Below are positions 48,078-56,434 of a stretch of DNA of 64,000 nucleotides, piece by piece. Source of the DNA: Fodinibius roseus (GTDB lineage Bacteria > Bacteroidota > Rhodothermia > Balneolales > Balneolaceae). Below the pieces are notes generated by a model. That model was not told where the DNA came from. It searched no databases and worked only from the letters and a program-made list of their open reading frames with translations. The stretch is from the NCBI RefSeq assembly GCF_900129315.1, contig NZ_FQUS01000008.1, forward strand, positions 124,001 through 188,000, read 5' to 3'. The position numbers were made by a program, and so were the translations under genes. Each line of letters opens with the position of its first letter. Within the stretch, counting starts at the first letter, position 1.

Positions 48078-48186
48078 GGTAAAACCGTTCTTTTGCCCTT
48101 TGACGATGTTATCGGTCGGTTGAAAACGATCCATATGGACTATATGCTTCGATTTTCTGCCTTTTGATCTTGATTTCAGTAGAATA
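48078..48186 (-). repeat. Diverged dispersed repeat, copy 7 (subfamily B)
   Basis: GTAAAACCGTTCTTTTGCC and TTATCGGTCGGTTGAAAACG align with copy 3. The later TATGCTTCGATTTTCTGCC and GATCTTGATTTCAGTAGAAT follow the same order. The outer inverted repeats are lost. It begins just after the sigma gene stop at 48072. Confidence 0.55.
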
Positions 48187-48524
48187 CCGGACTTTTTATC
48201 CCCCCGTTGTAATACAAAACCGGTGGCCTGGTGGAACATCAAGAAGAAATGCATTGCTTTTATCCCTTCTTTACGGTCACATTCACATAGGTTCTTTATT
48301 CGTTTTTTTCAGGTATGATTCTTCTCTGCTTCTCCTCAGCCTGGTGAATTCGTGTAGTGTACCAGTGTACGATGTCCTTGATACGTACGGTTCAAAGGTG
48401 GAATATTTCCGGACGTATTTAAAAAAAATTGAACCGGGTAAAAAAAAGCTGCAATTTTTTTGATTACAATTCCATTTCGCACCCGTCTATTGAATGAAAC
48501 AGAAAAAGAATCGACGGGAAACCA
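48187..48524. other. Intergenic region before fecR, no gene seen
   Basis: No convincing gene was found in these 338 bp. An open frame at 48164-48463 has no recognisable domain and overlaps the repeat. The part next to the fecR start is AT-rich and may contain a sigma-dependent promoter. Confidence 0.4.
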
Positions 48525-49604
48525 TTGAAAAAAGCCAATTACAGTGTTGACGAGCTGATCGAAAACGAGTCCTTCAGGCGCTGGGTACGTGGGAGTGCTT
48601 CAGAGCAGGAGAAATCCTATTGGGACAAGTGGGTTGCGGGGGATTCCAAAAACCGCAGATCGGCCATACGGGCTCAGCAAAAGATCACGGGATTGAGTAT
48701 TCAACCCTCTTCTCAGCCTGATCAGCAGGAAGCGTGGGATCGTTTGCAGAAGAAAATGGTGGGCGGTAGAGACAGCGCCCATGCTGTTAATAGATCCGGC
48801 AGATCACGAAACACAGGTCTGCAATGGATATACCGGGCAGCGGCTGTATTTTTGTTGGTAGCGTTAACCGGGTTGGCTGTTCGTTTTTTTGCCGATTCTC
48901 AGCCGGACCCGAACCAGACCGGTGAGATGGTTCGCAATGAAGTGGTCACGGACTACGGGGAACGCAAGACGATAAGCCTAAGCGACGGGTCAGAGATCAT
49001 GCTGAATGCTCATTCCAGTTTGGTTTATACGATGGACCCGTCTGATCCGAATGCCGTGGAAGTCTTTTTGGACGGGGAAGCTCACTTTTCGGTAGCAAAA
49101 CGGGAGCAAGCCACCAGTGCCGCCTTCAGAGTAAAAACGTCCTCGGGCACCGTGAAAGTGATGGGGACACAGTTTGTGGTTTCTACGCGAAACCGGGATA
49201 CGAGAGTCGTGCTGGAAGAGGGGGAGGTGGCTCTGGTACCTGCCAACCAACAGAAAGAGACCATCATGCAACCCGGCCAGCTGGCCGAATTCAGCGCGGG
49301 AAGTGACCCGATCCACACGAAATTTGTCAATCCCGAGGTGTATACCTCCTGGACCACCTACACGCTGGTCTTCGATAAAACGCCTTTATCGGATGTAATC
49401 GCCCGGCTGGAAAATACCTATGGCGTAAAAGTGGTGGTCAGGGATACGGATTTATATGAGCGCAAGATATCCGGATCGGTAGATAATACCAGCCTGGATG
49501 TAATTACGTCAGCACTCTCCAATACCCTTGATACTCCCATAGAGGTTACGGACCGGGCCGTTTATATAGGCAAACAGTATTCGAACCGGGATTTTGAACA
49601 TTAA
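48525..49604 (+). CDS. FecR family anti-sigma factor (PUL 2)
   Basis: The 359-residue protein is typical of Bacteroidota FecR. The cytoplasmic N-terminal part (about 1-100) has YSVDELIENESFRRWVRGSA. One membrane segment lies at about 104-123 (AAAVFLLVALTGLAVRF). The periplasmic FecR domain has SDGSEIMLNAHSSLVYTM, GEAHFSVAKRE, VKVMGTQFVVS and LEEGEVALVP, and the C-terminal DUF4974-like end has LSDVIARLENTYGVKVVV. No ATG exists close to the start in this frame and a stop lies at 48495, so TTG at 48525 is chosen. It receives the signal from the STN domain of the SusC that follows. Confidence 0.93.
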   Translation: MKKANYSVDELIENESFRRWVRGSASEQEKSYWDKWVAGDSKNRRSAIRAQQKITGLSIQPSSQPDQQEAWDRLQKKMVGGRDSAHAVNRSGRSRNTGLQWIYRAAAVFLLVALTGLAVRFFADSQPDPNQTGEMVRNEVVTDYGERKTISLSDGSEIMLNAHSSLVYTMDPSDPNAVEVFLDGEAHFSVAKREQATSAAFRVKTSSGTVKVMGTQFVVSTRNRDTRVVLEEGEVALVPANQQKETIMQPGQLAEFSAGSDPIHTKFVNPEVYTSWTTYTLVFDKTPLSDVIARLENTYGVKVVVRDTDLYERKISGSVDNTSLDVITSALSNTLDTPIEVTDRAVYIGKQYSNRDFEH

Positions 49605-49644
49605 AAACGTAATAAAAGCTAACTATAAATCTAAAACTGCTGTT

Positions 49645-52600
49645 ATGAAAAAGAAGGGCAACAAATTATATACGTTCATAGGAATAGCTCTGTTGTTGAT
49701 GGTGGTCGGTTGTATCGGCTCGGGCATAGATAACATGGCCTATGGTCAGACGACGGATAACTACTACACCTTAAATGAATACGAGAGACTGCATCAAGAA
49801 GGAGTGGAACGGGTCGTGACGTTACAGGAGGTTCTGCAGGAGATCGAGCAGTCACACAACATCTCCTTTTTCTACGATGACCGCTTAGTGGAGGGTAAAT
49901 TCATTGCCGTCCCGGAGATGAAGTCCGACAGCCTCGCAAATTTTTTGGGGGAAATGCTTTCTCAAAAGGGACTGGTCTATAAAAAGCAAACCGACCGGAC
50001 ATATGTGATTATGGAGAAATCCGACTGGTCTGCGGATATTTCGATACGACAGGAAACGATTTCAGGAACGGTTACGGATGCACAGTCGGGCGAGACGCTT
50101 CCGGGCGTAAACATACTGGTAAAGGGAACCTCCACGGGAGCATCAACTGATCAGAGTGGAAACTACGAATTGACCGTATCTTCTCTGCAGGATACGCTGG
50201 TATTCACCTATATCGGTTACCAGCGGGAGGAAATTCCGATCAACGGCAGGGAACAGTTAAACATTGCCCTTCAGCCACAGACTATTGCAGGCGAGGAGCT
50301 GGTTGTCGTGGGTTATGGAGAGCAGAGGAAAAGTGATTTAACAGGATCCATTTCCTCGGTTTCAAGTGACGAAATTAATACCTATCCCAGCCAGGGAATG
50401 ACCGATGCCATTCAGGGAAAAATTTCGGGAGTCCAGGTTCAAAGTGTTAATGGAGGAGAGCCTGGAACCGGCTACAGGATCCGGATCCGGGGCGGAACGT
50501 CCATCAATGCCGGTAGTGATCCACTGTATGTCGTAGACGGCTTCCCCGGAAGTACACCGCCGCCCCCTCAGGATATTGAATCAATTGAAGTGTTGAAAGA
50601 TGCTTCTGCGACTGCTATTTATGGGGCAAGGGGAGCAAATGGCGTCGTATTGATCACCACAAAACAAGGTTATGAGGGAGATACCCAGATTGATTTAAAG
50701 CTCTCGAATTCATTTCAACAAACCACAAAGCGACTTGATTTGCTCAATGCTTCTGAATTCGGATCATTTATGAATGATATTCATCTCAATGGGGGAGGAG
50801 ATGCTAATGACGTACCTTATCCTGACGCCTCTTCCCTGGGCGAGGGTACTGACTGGCAGGAGCAAATATTTCGGGACGGTTATTTGCAAAACTACCAGCT
50901 TTCCGTTTCGGGGGGCACGGACAGGATAAATTATTATGTTTCCGGTAATCTTTATGATCAGCAGGGGGTCATTATTAACTCAGATTATAAGAGAATGAGC
51001 GTGTTAAGTAACATTGATATCCAGGCTTCTGAAAAGTTCAAGATTGGGGGTAAGCTGTATTTTGCTCGTTCCGAACAGAACGGTGTAAGAACGCAGGAAG
51101 GGAGCAGTGGGACAACAGGTGCCGGGGTCATCTCAGGGGCATTTAAATTTGAGCCCACGAAGGGAGTTTATGATGAAAATAACGAATTTACGACAAGTGG
51201 AATAGGAGACCCGCATGATAATCCCTATGCCGTTGCAACACAACGGGAGTCAGATAATGTTGATGATCGTTTCGAGGGTAATGTATTCGGGGAATATTCT
51301 ATTGTGGATGATCTCATTTTAAGAGTTACGGCCGGAGCCAATATTAACAATGGCCGGTATGGAAGTTTTGTGCCGACGACCTTGGTCGGAGGACGCAATA
51401 CAGGAGGTTCAGGGGCCATAAATGCCGGTAAAAGCACCAATTTTATCAATGAGAATTACCTGAATTACGAGCATGCCTTCGCCCGGGTTCATACGGTTAA
51501 TTTTAGCGGCGGTTTTTCCTATCAGCATTACCGCTCGGAGGGGTGGAATGCGAGTAACCAAAACTTTATCAGTGACAGTTTCTCCTTTTGGAATTTGGAT
51601 GGAGGATCAAACTTTCAAAGCCCGAGTTCATACTTGTCAAGATGGACACTGGCGTCCTGGTATGGTCGTTTGAACTATAATTTTGATGACAAGTATTTGC
51701 TAACCTTTACCGGCCGGTATGATGGTTCATCCCGTTTCGGTAAAAACAATAAATGGGCGTTTTTTCCATCCGGCGCTGTAAGTTGGAATATTTCCAATGA
51801 ACAATTTTTGGAGGATTCCGACGTCCTCAGCAACTTAAAGCTGAGAGCAAGTTATGGCATTACGGGGAATACCGAAATTGGAACCTACCAGTCGCTGGCA
51901 AGATTTTCGCCGGTATTCAGTACGGTAGGCGGACAGCCTGTAAATGCCATTCGTCCCACCGATGTGGCCAATAACAACCTGACATGGGAAAGCACCACGC
52001 AATATGACATTGGACTTGACATCGGTTTGCTGAATGACCGGATAGATATCACGGCTGATTATTACCATAAAAAAACCGAGGATTTGTTGTATAATATCCC
52101 GCTTCCGGAATATTCCGGGTATGGAACATCTCTTCAAAATATAGGGAGCATTGAAAACAAGGGATTTGAGCTGTCGATAAATAGCCAAAATGTTACGACG
52201 GAGCAATTCTCCTGGTCAACAAGGTTGAATATTTCCTTCAACAGGAACAAAATAGCTGAACTTGCCGGCGGGGATGTCAAGTACAGCGAGGCACCGGGAC
52301 ATATGATTTCCACCGAATCCCAGATTCTTCGGGAGGGAGAACCCGTCGGTTCCTTTTATGGATGGATTTTCGACGGCCTTTACCAGGAAGGAGATGACTT
52401 CAGTGCCGAACCCAACAAGCAGCCGGGGGATGTTAAGTTTAGGGATATTAACGGTGATGGCACGGTTAATAACTCTGATCAGACGATCATAGGGGACCCG
52501 CATCCTGATTATATCTGGGGATTTACAAACAATTTCAGCTACCAAAACTTTGACTTGAGTGTTTTTCTTCAGGCTTCAGCGGGCAATGATATGCTGAATT

Positions 52601-52989
52601 TTACAAGAATGGAATTGTTGTGGATGTCGGGTAAAAGCAATCAGCTCGCGGAAGCGACAAACCGGTGGACTCCAAACAACACAGATACGAATATACCGAG
52701 GGCTTCCTCGGGCCGCAGTGCCATCGTATCTTCACAGTGGGTCGAAGATGGCTCTTATGTGAGGGTCAAAAATATTTCCCTGGGTTACAATATTCCGGCA
52801 AGCGTATTAGGAAGCAGGGTGCGGTCGGCAAGAATTTATGCAAGTGGACAGAACTTGCTTACGTTCACCGATTTTTCCGGGTATGATCCGGAAGTAAGTT
52901 ATCAAAATTCCAATACGAATATCGGGTTAAACTATGCCAGTTATCCCAACATACGATCATTTACTGTTGGTTTGGATATTGGATTTTAA
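49645..52989 (+). CDS. SusC/RagA family TonB-linked outer membrane protein with STN domain (PUL 2)
   Basis: From the ATG at 49645 the protein has 1114 residues. An open frame to 49594 (TTG) overlaps the fecR end. A signal peptide is followed by an STN signalling domain (about 50-125, TLQEVLQEIEQSHNISFFYD), then a CarboxypepD-like domain (ISGTVTDAQSGETLPGVNIL). The plug has VVVGYGEQRKSDLTGSISS and VVDGFPGS. The barrel ends VGLDIGF. The STN domain contacts FecR in the periplasm, so uptake and gene expression are linked. It follows fecR by 40 bp. Confidence 0.95.
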   Translation: MKKKGNKLYTFIGIALLLMVVGCIGSGIDNMAYGQTTDNYYTLNEYERLHQEGVERVVTLQEVLQEIEQSHNISFFYDDRLVEGKFIAVPEMKSDSLANFLGEMLSQKGLVYKKQTDRTYVIMEKSDWSADISIRQETISGTVTDAQSGETLPGVNILVKGTSTGASTDQSGNYELTVSSLQDTLVFTYIGYQREEIPINGREQLNIALQPQTIAGEELVVVGYGEQRKSDLTGSISSVSSDEINTYPSQGMTDAIQGKISGVQVQSVNGGEPGTGYRIRIRGGTSINAGSDPLYVVDGFPGSTPPPPQDIESIEVLKDASATAIYGARGANGVVLITTKQGYEGDTQIDLKLSNSFQQTTKRLDLLNASEFGSFMNDIHLNGGGDANDVPYPDASSLGEGTDWQEQIFRDGYLQNYQLSVSGGTDRINYYVSGNLYDQQGVIINSDYKRMSVLSNIDIQASEKFKIGGKLYFARSEQNGVRTQEGSSGTTGAGVISGAFKFEPTKGVYDENNEFTTSGIGDPHDNPYAVATQRESDNVDDRFEGNVFGEYSIVDDLILRVTAGANINNGRYGSFVPTTLVGGRNTGGSGAINAGKSTNFINENYLNYEHAFARVHTVNFSGGFSYQHYRSEGWNASNQNFISDSFSFWNLDGGSNFQSPSSYLSRWTLASWYGRLNYNFDDKYLLTFTGRYDGSSRFGKNNKWAFFPSGAVSWNISNEQFLEDSDVLSNLKLRASYGITGNTEIGTYQSLARFSPVFSTVGGQPVNAIRPTDVANNNLTWESTTQYDIGLDIGLLNDRIDITADYYHKKTEDLLYNIPLPEYSGYGTSLQNIGSIENKGFELSINSQNVTTEQFSWSTRLNISFNRNKIAELAGGDVKYSEAPGHMISTESQILREGEPVGSFYGWIFDGLYQEGDDFSAEPNKQPGDVKFRDINGDGTVNNSDQTIIGDPHPDYIWGFTNNFSYQNFDLSVFLQASAGNDMLNFTRMELLWMSGKSNQLAEATNRWTPNNTDTNIPRASSGRSAIVSSQWVEDGSYVRVKNISLGYNIPASVLGSRVRSARIYASGQNLLTFTDFSGYDPEVSYQNSNTNIGLNYASYPNIRSFTVGLDIGF

Positions 52990-53031
52990 AATGCTTCCAG
53001 TCATAAATAAAATTTATAGAGCTATACAGAT

Positions 53032-54549
53032 ATGAAAAATTTAAATTTTGTCGTCATAACACTTGTAATCTTAATCGTATCGATTAGCAGTTGTACTGAT
53101 TTAGAGGAAAACCCGGTGGGCCTGTTAGCGCCGGAATCCTACTTTAAAACTACCCAGGATGCCCAGAATGCCGTAAATGGGGCTTATGCTGAACTGGCAT
53201 ATGAATCGCTTTATGGCAGAAAGCTACCCCTTACCCTTTCCCTTTTAAGTGATATGGGCGATATCGGCGACCCCGGTACGGCCTCCCGGCGTATTAATCT
53301 GAACACTTTCACCCATGATCCCAACAACGGGATGATTTCGGCCGTGTGGCCCCAGTTCTACCGGGTCATAAGTGCTTCAAATAACGCCATTGATGGGATC
53401 CCATCCGTGGAGATGGATGAGAACAGGAAAAATGCGCTTATAGCTGAAGCTCGTTTTGCCAGAGCGCTGGCCTACTATCACTTGGTGCGGCTGTTTGGTG
53501 CCGTGCCGTATATAGATCAATATGTAGAAGATCCCAATTCGGTTAATGATATCGAAAGCACCGCTCCCGATCAGATATATACAGGCATTATTGATGATCT
53601 GGAATTTGGGATGGATCACCTGCCCGACACCCATGATGGAGATATCAGAAGCAGGGCCACCGTGGGTTCAGCGGCAACCATGCTCGCTTCGGTCTATCTG
53701 ACCAGGGAAAATTATGACAAGGCTGCAGAAATGGCTGAGTTTGTCATACAGAATAAAGACAGGTTTGGCTACGGTCTGGTCGATGACTATCAGGAGTTAT
53801 TCAATGCTGATAACCATGATACCCGGGAACATATATTTACCATCGATTTCCTGGGCGGGGTAACCGGATCATGGCCGGCCAATGTTGACTATATGGCTCC
53901 TATAACGGGTATCCGTGACGCGGATCAGCAGGGATGGAGTGTCCTTGTCCCCTCTATGAAAGTCTTCAACAGTTTTAATGATGAGGATTATCGCAAGGAG
54001 GTAGGATTTCAAAAAGAAGCGCTGATAGGCGGGGAGATGAAGCCCTATACGGAATATAATTTCTCGAGGCCGCATATTGCTAAGTATGCCCTGTTCCCCG
54101 GGAGTAACGCTAATGCCAACGGAAGCATCTCAGATATCAATTATACCGTTTTCCGGTATGCGGAAGTGTTGCTTATTGCTGCAGAGGCATTGAACGAAAT
54201 TAATGGCGGTCCCACCCAGAACGCCTATGATTATATCAATCAGGTGCGCAACCGGGCCCGGAGCGCTGATGGCAGTGCCCATAGTTACCCGGCCGACTTG
54301 ACCATGGGGCTGTCTCAAACGGCCTTCCGGGATTCCGTAATGGAAGAGCGGCGAATAGAACTCTCTTTCGAATACAAACGGTGGTACGATATTGTAAGGC
54401 GGGATATGCTGCAGGAGGTCTTTACGGGAACGGATGCGCTGGAAACACGCAGCGTAGATCCTTCCAAGCATTACCTGCTGCCGCTGCCCCAGGATGAGCT
54501 GGATCGAAATCCGAACCTGAGACCGGACGGCAGTAACAACGGGTATTAG
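53032..54549 (+). CDS. RagB/SusD family nutrient uptake lipoprotein (PUL 2)
   Basis: The 505-residue protein has a lipoprotein signal ending ISSC (Cys near residue 21). SusD features are DAQNAVNGAYAELAYESLYG, AEARFARALAYYHLVRLFGAVPY and SRATVGSAATMLASVYLTRE. Near the end FRYAEVLLIAAEALNEING and VMEERRIELSFEYKRWYDIVRRD with LPLPQDELDRNPN are typical. It binds the glycan at the surface and works with the SusC 42 bp upstream. Confidence 0.95.
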   Translation: MKNLNFVVITLVILIVSISSCTDLEENPVGLLAPESYFKTTQDAQNAVNGAYAELAYESLYGRKLPLTLSLLSDMGDIGDPGTASRRINLNTFTHDPNNGMISAVWPQFYRVISASNNAIDGIPSVEMDENRKNALIAEARFARALAYYHLVRLFGAVPYIDQYVEDPNSVNDIESTAPDQIYTGIIDDLEFGMDHLPDTHDGDIRSRATVGSAATMLASVYLTRENYDKAAEMAEFVIQNKDRFGYGLVDDYQELFNADNHDTREHIFTIDFLGGVTGSWPANVDYMAPITGIRDADQQGWSVLVPSMKVFNSFNDEDYRKEVGFQKEALIGGEMKPYTEYNFSRPHIAKYALFPGSNANANGSISDINYTVFRYAEVLLIAAEALNEINGGPTQNAYDYINQVRNRARSADGSAHSYPADLTMGLSQTAFRDSVMEERRIELSFEYKRWYDIVRRDMLQEVFTGTDALETRSVDPSKHYLLPLPQDELDRNPNLRPDGSNNGY

Positions 54550-54562
54550 AATTGGTTACGGT

Positions 54563-55783
54563 ATGTTATTATACAGGATGAACAACCCTTGCAGGTCTCT
54601 CATGATATCATATGCGGCGGTTCTTTTCGTGGCGGTGATGTTTTGCCTGCCGGGTTGCGGCGTGGAAACTGCGAAAAATCCGAGACCGGAAGTAGACCTG
54701 GTCCAAATTGAGCGGGAACGGGTGCTTTCGGCGGCCGACAGCATCCTCGGCGCCCCGGTGGTGACGGTCACCGATACGGTATCTCCCCGCAGCGCCGGGG
54801 GACGCCATGACTATTATTCCGAAGGGGATTACTGGTGGCCGGACCCGGACAACCCGGAGGGGCCGTACATCCGCCGGGACGGGAAAAGCAACCCGGATAA
54901 CTTTCTGGCCCACCGCCGGGCCATGCGCCGGCTCAGTCAGATGGTGCCGGCGCTGGTTGCGGCCTACAAAGTGACCGGGGAGCAACAATACGGCGAGGAA
55001 GCAACCAGGCACCTGCAGGCCTGGTTTATTGATGAAGAGACCAAAATGAACCCCAACCTGCAGTATTCCCAGGCGATCGAGGGTCGAAATGAAGGCCGGA
55101 GTATCGGGATTATCGACACCATCCATTTGGTGGAGGTCGCCCAGGCGATCAAGGTACTGGGGGAGGCGGGCGCCCTGCCGGAGGAGACGGCGGCGGGACT
55201 CCACGAGTGGTTCTCGGCGTACCTGGAGTGGCTGACGACCAGCGATTTCGGACTGGAGGAGAAGACCCACGGGAATAACCACAGCACTGCCTGGGCCCTG
55301 CAGGCCAGCGCCTTCGCGCGGATGGTGGGGGACGAGACGGTCCTGGAGGAGTGCCGCAGGCTGTATAAAGAGACCTTGCTGCCGGACCAGATGGCCCGGG
55401 ACGGGAGCTTTCCGGATGAGCTGGAACGGACCAAGCCGTACGGCTATTCGTTGTTTAACCTGGATGTGATGACTTCGCTGGTCCACATTATCTCCAGACC
55501 CGGCCATGAGTTGTGGATCTATGAGACCCCGGACGGGAAATCCATCGATGACGCCCTGGCGTTTATGTACCCGTATATCAAAGACAAGAGCAGCTGGCCT
55601 TACGGGGAGGATGTGATGTATTACGAGCAGTGGCCGGTGCGGCACCCGGCGCTGCTGTTTGGGGGACTGGCCCTGGATAAGCCCGAATATATTGAGCTGT
55701 GGAAAACCCTCGATCCCGATCCCTCCACCCCCGAGGTCGTACGGAACTACCCGATCCGGCAGCCTCTTTTGTGGGTCGACTGA
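54563..55783 (+). CDS. Alginate lyase family protein, PL38-like
   Basis: The 406-residue protein has a lipoprotein-type signal ending at Cys32 (FCLPGC). Starts further in, at 54578 (Met6) or 54602 (Met14), are also possible. The alginate-lyase domain (Pfam 05426 type) shows HDYYSEGDYWWPDPDNP, LVAAYKVTGEQQYGEEATRH, EGRNEGRSIGIIDT, EKTHGNNHSTAWALQ (catalytic Asn-His region at 238-244) and FPDELERTKPYGYSLFNLD. PL38-type lyases cut uronic acid polymers by beta-elimination. It follows SusD closely and is the only polysaccharide-degrading enzyme in PUL 2. Confidence 0.85.
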   Translation: MLLYRMNNPCRSLMISYAAVLFVAVMFCLPGCGVETAKNPRPEVDLVQIERERVLSAADSILGAPVVTVTDTVSPRSAGGRHDYYSEGDYWWPDPDNPEGPYIRRDGKSNPDNFLAHRRAMRRLSQMVPALVAAYKVTGEQQYGEEATRHLQAWFIDEETKMNPNLQYSQAIEGRNEGRSIGIIDTIHLVEVAQAIKVLGEAGALPEETAAGLHEWFSAYLEWLTTSDFGLEEKTHGNNHSTAWALQASAFARMVGDETVLEECRRLYKETLLPDQMARDGSFPDELERTKPYGYSLFNLDVMTSLVHIISRPGHELWIYETPDGKSIDDALAFMYPYIKDKSSWPYGEDVMYYEQWPVRHPALLFGGLALDKPEYIELWKTLDPDPSTPEVVRNYPIRQPLLWVD

Positions 55784-56258
55784 GCAGGATTGTAACAAAG
55801 AATTGGATTCTTGTGGTGCTGGAATTCCGTTTTTAGTCATTGCAGCCGGAAGCCGCGCCCGTGCAAGTTTAGAGGATGGGATCAGATGCTTATGCAGGAT
55901 TAGATGATAGGATTCCTTTCTTATATCTTATTTTATATAATGCGTTCTGCGATTGGTTTCTAACATCCGTTTAGCGCCTATGATATGAAAGCGTTGTTTG
56001 GATGGGAGATATGAAAAGAATCTAACGTCCTCCGGTGCCCTGTTGGGTCAGCTTTCCTTTTTGCCACATGAATGGGCAAGTTTTTTCTTAGCTAATTTTA
56101 CCAAAACAAGTATATGCAGCGAACATAACGGGTTATAGTTGTATATGTAAGATGTTATTTCAGGGGCGGGTGGAGCAGAAATAACTTTTTGAATTATTGA
56201 ACAGGAGAAATTACCTTGGAATTCGAGATTCCTTTAACAAATAGCCGGGGATAATGAT
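55784..56258. other. Intergenic region before repeat copy 9, no gene seen
   Basis: No gene was found between the lyase stop and the repeat (475 bp). The stretch is AT-rich and may hold a promoter for the dehydrogenase gene. An open frame at 55659-55907 is a shadow. Confidence 0.4.
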
Positions 56259-56399
56259 AGAGACTTTTGCAAAACCGTTCTTATGGCCAATCTCTGTATT
56301 TTCGCGCATTCAACATTCTCACATATGTCTTATATGCCGTAGTTTTAAATGCGCTCAGGGGTTGATATTGATCAAAATTCCCGGTTTTGCAAAGTCTCT
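56259..56399 (-). repeat. 141-bp dispersed repeat, copy 9 (subfamily A)
   Basis: The ends AGAGACTTTTGCAAAACCG and, from the right, AGAGACTTTGCAAAACCGG are inverted. The trinucleotide GAT flanks both sides (56256-56258 and 56400-56402). Read on the minus strand, a reading frame similar to copy 11 is kept for 36 codons (LCKTGNFDQYQPLS...) before a stop. It lies 36 bp before the dehydrogenase gene. Confidence 0.9.
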
Positions 56400-56434
56400 G
56401 ATACGAAATAAGACAATACAACGGTCGGGGTCCC

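Noticed and set aside
48164-48463. Open frame of 99 codons between sigma and fecR
   Set aside because: It overlaps a diverged repeat copy, has no recognisable domain, and its composition is unlike neighbouring genes.
54608-55840. A 410-codon open frame antisense to the PL38-like gene
   Set aside because: The sense frame has a signal peptide and the alginate-lyase motifs. The antisense frame is long only because of the high GC content and shows no domain.
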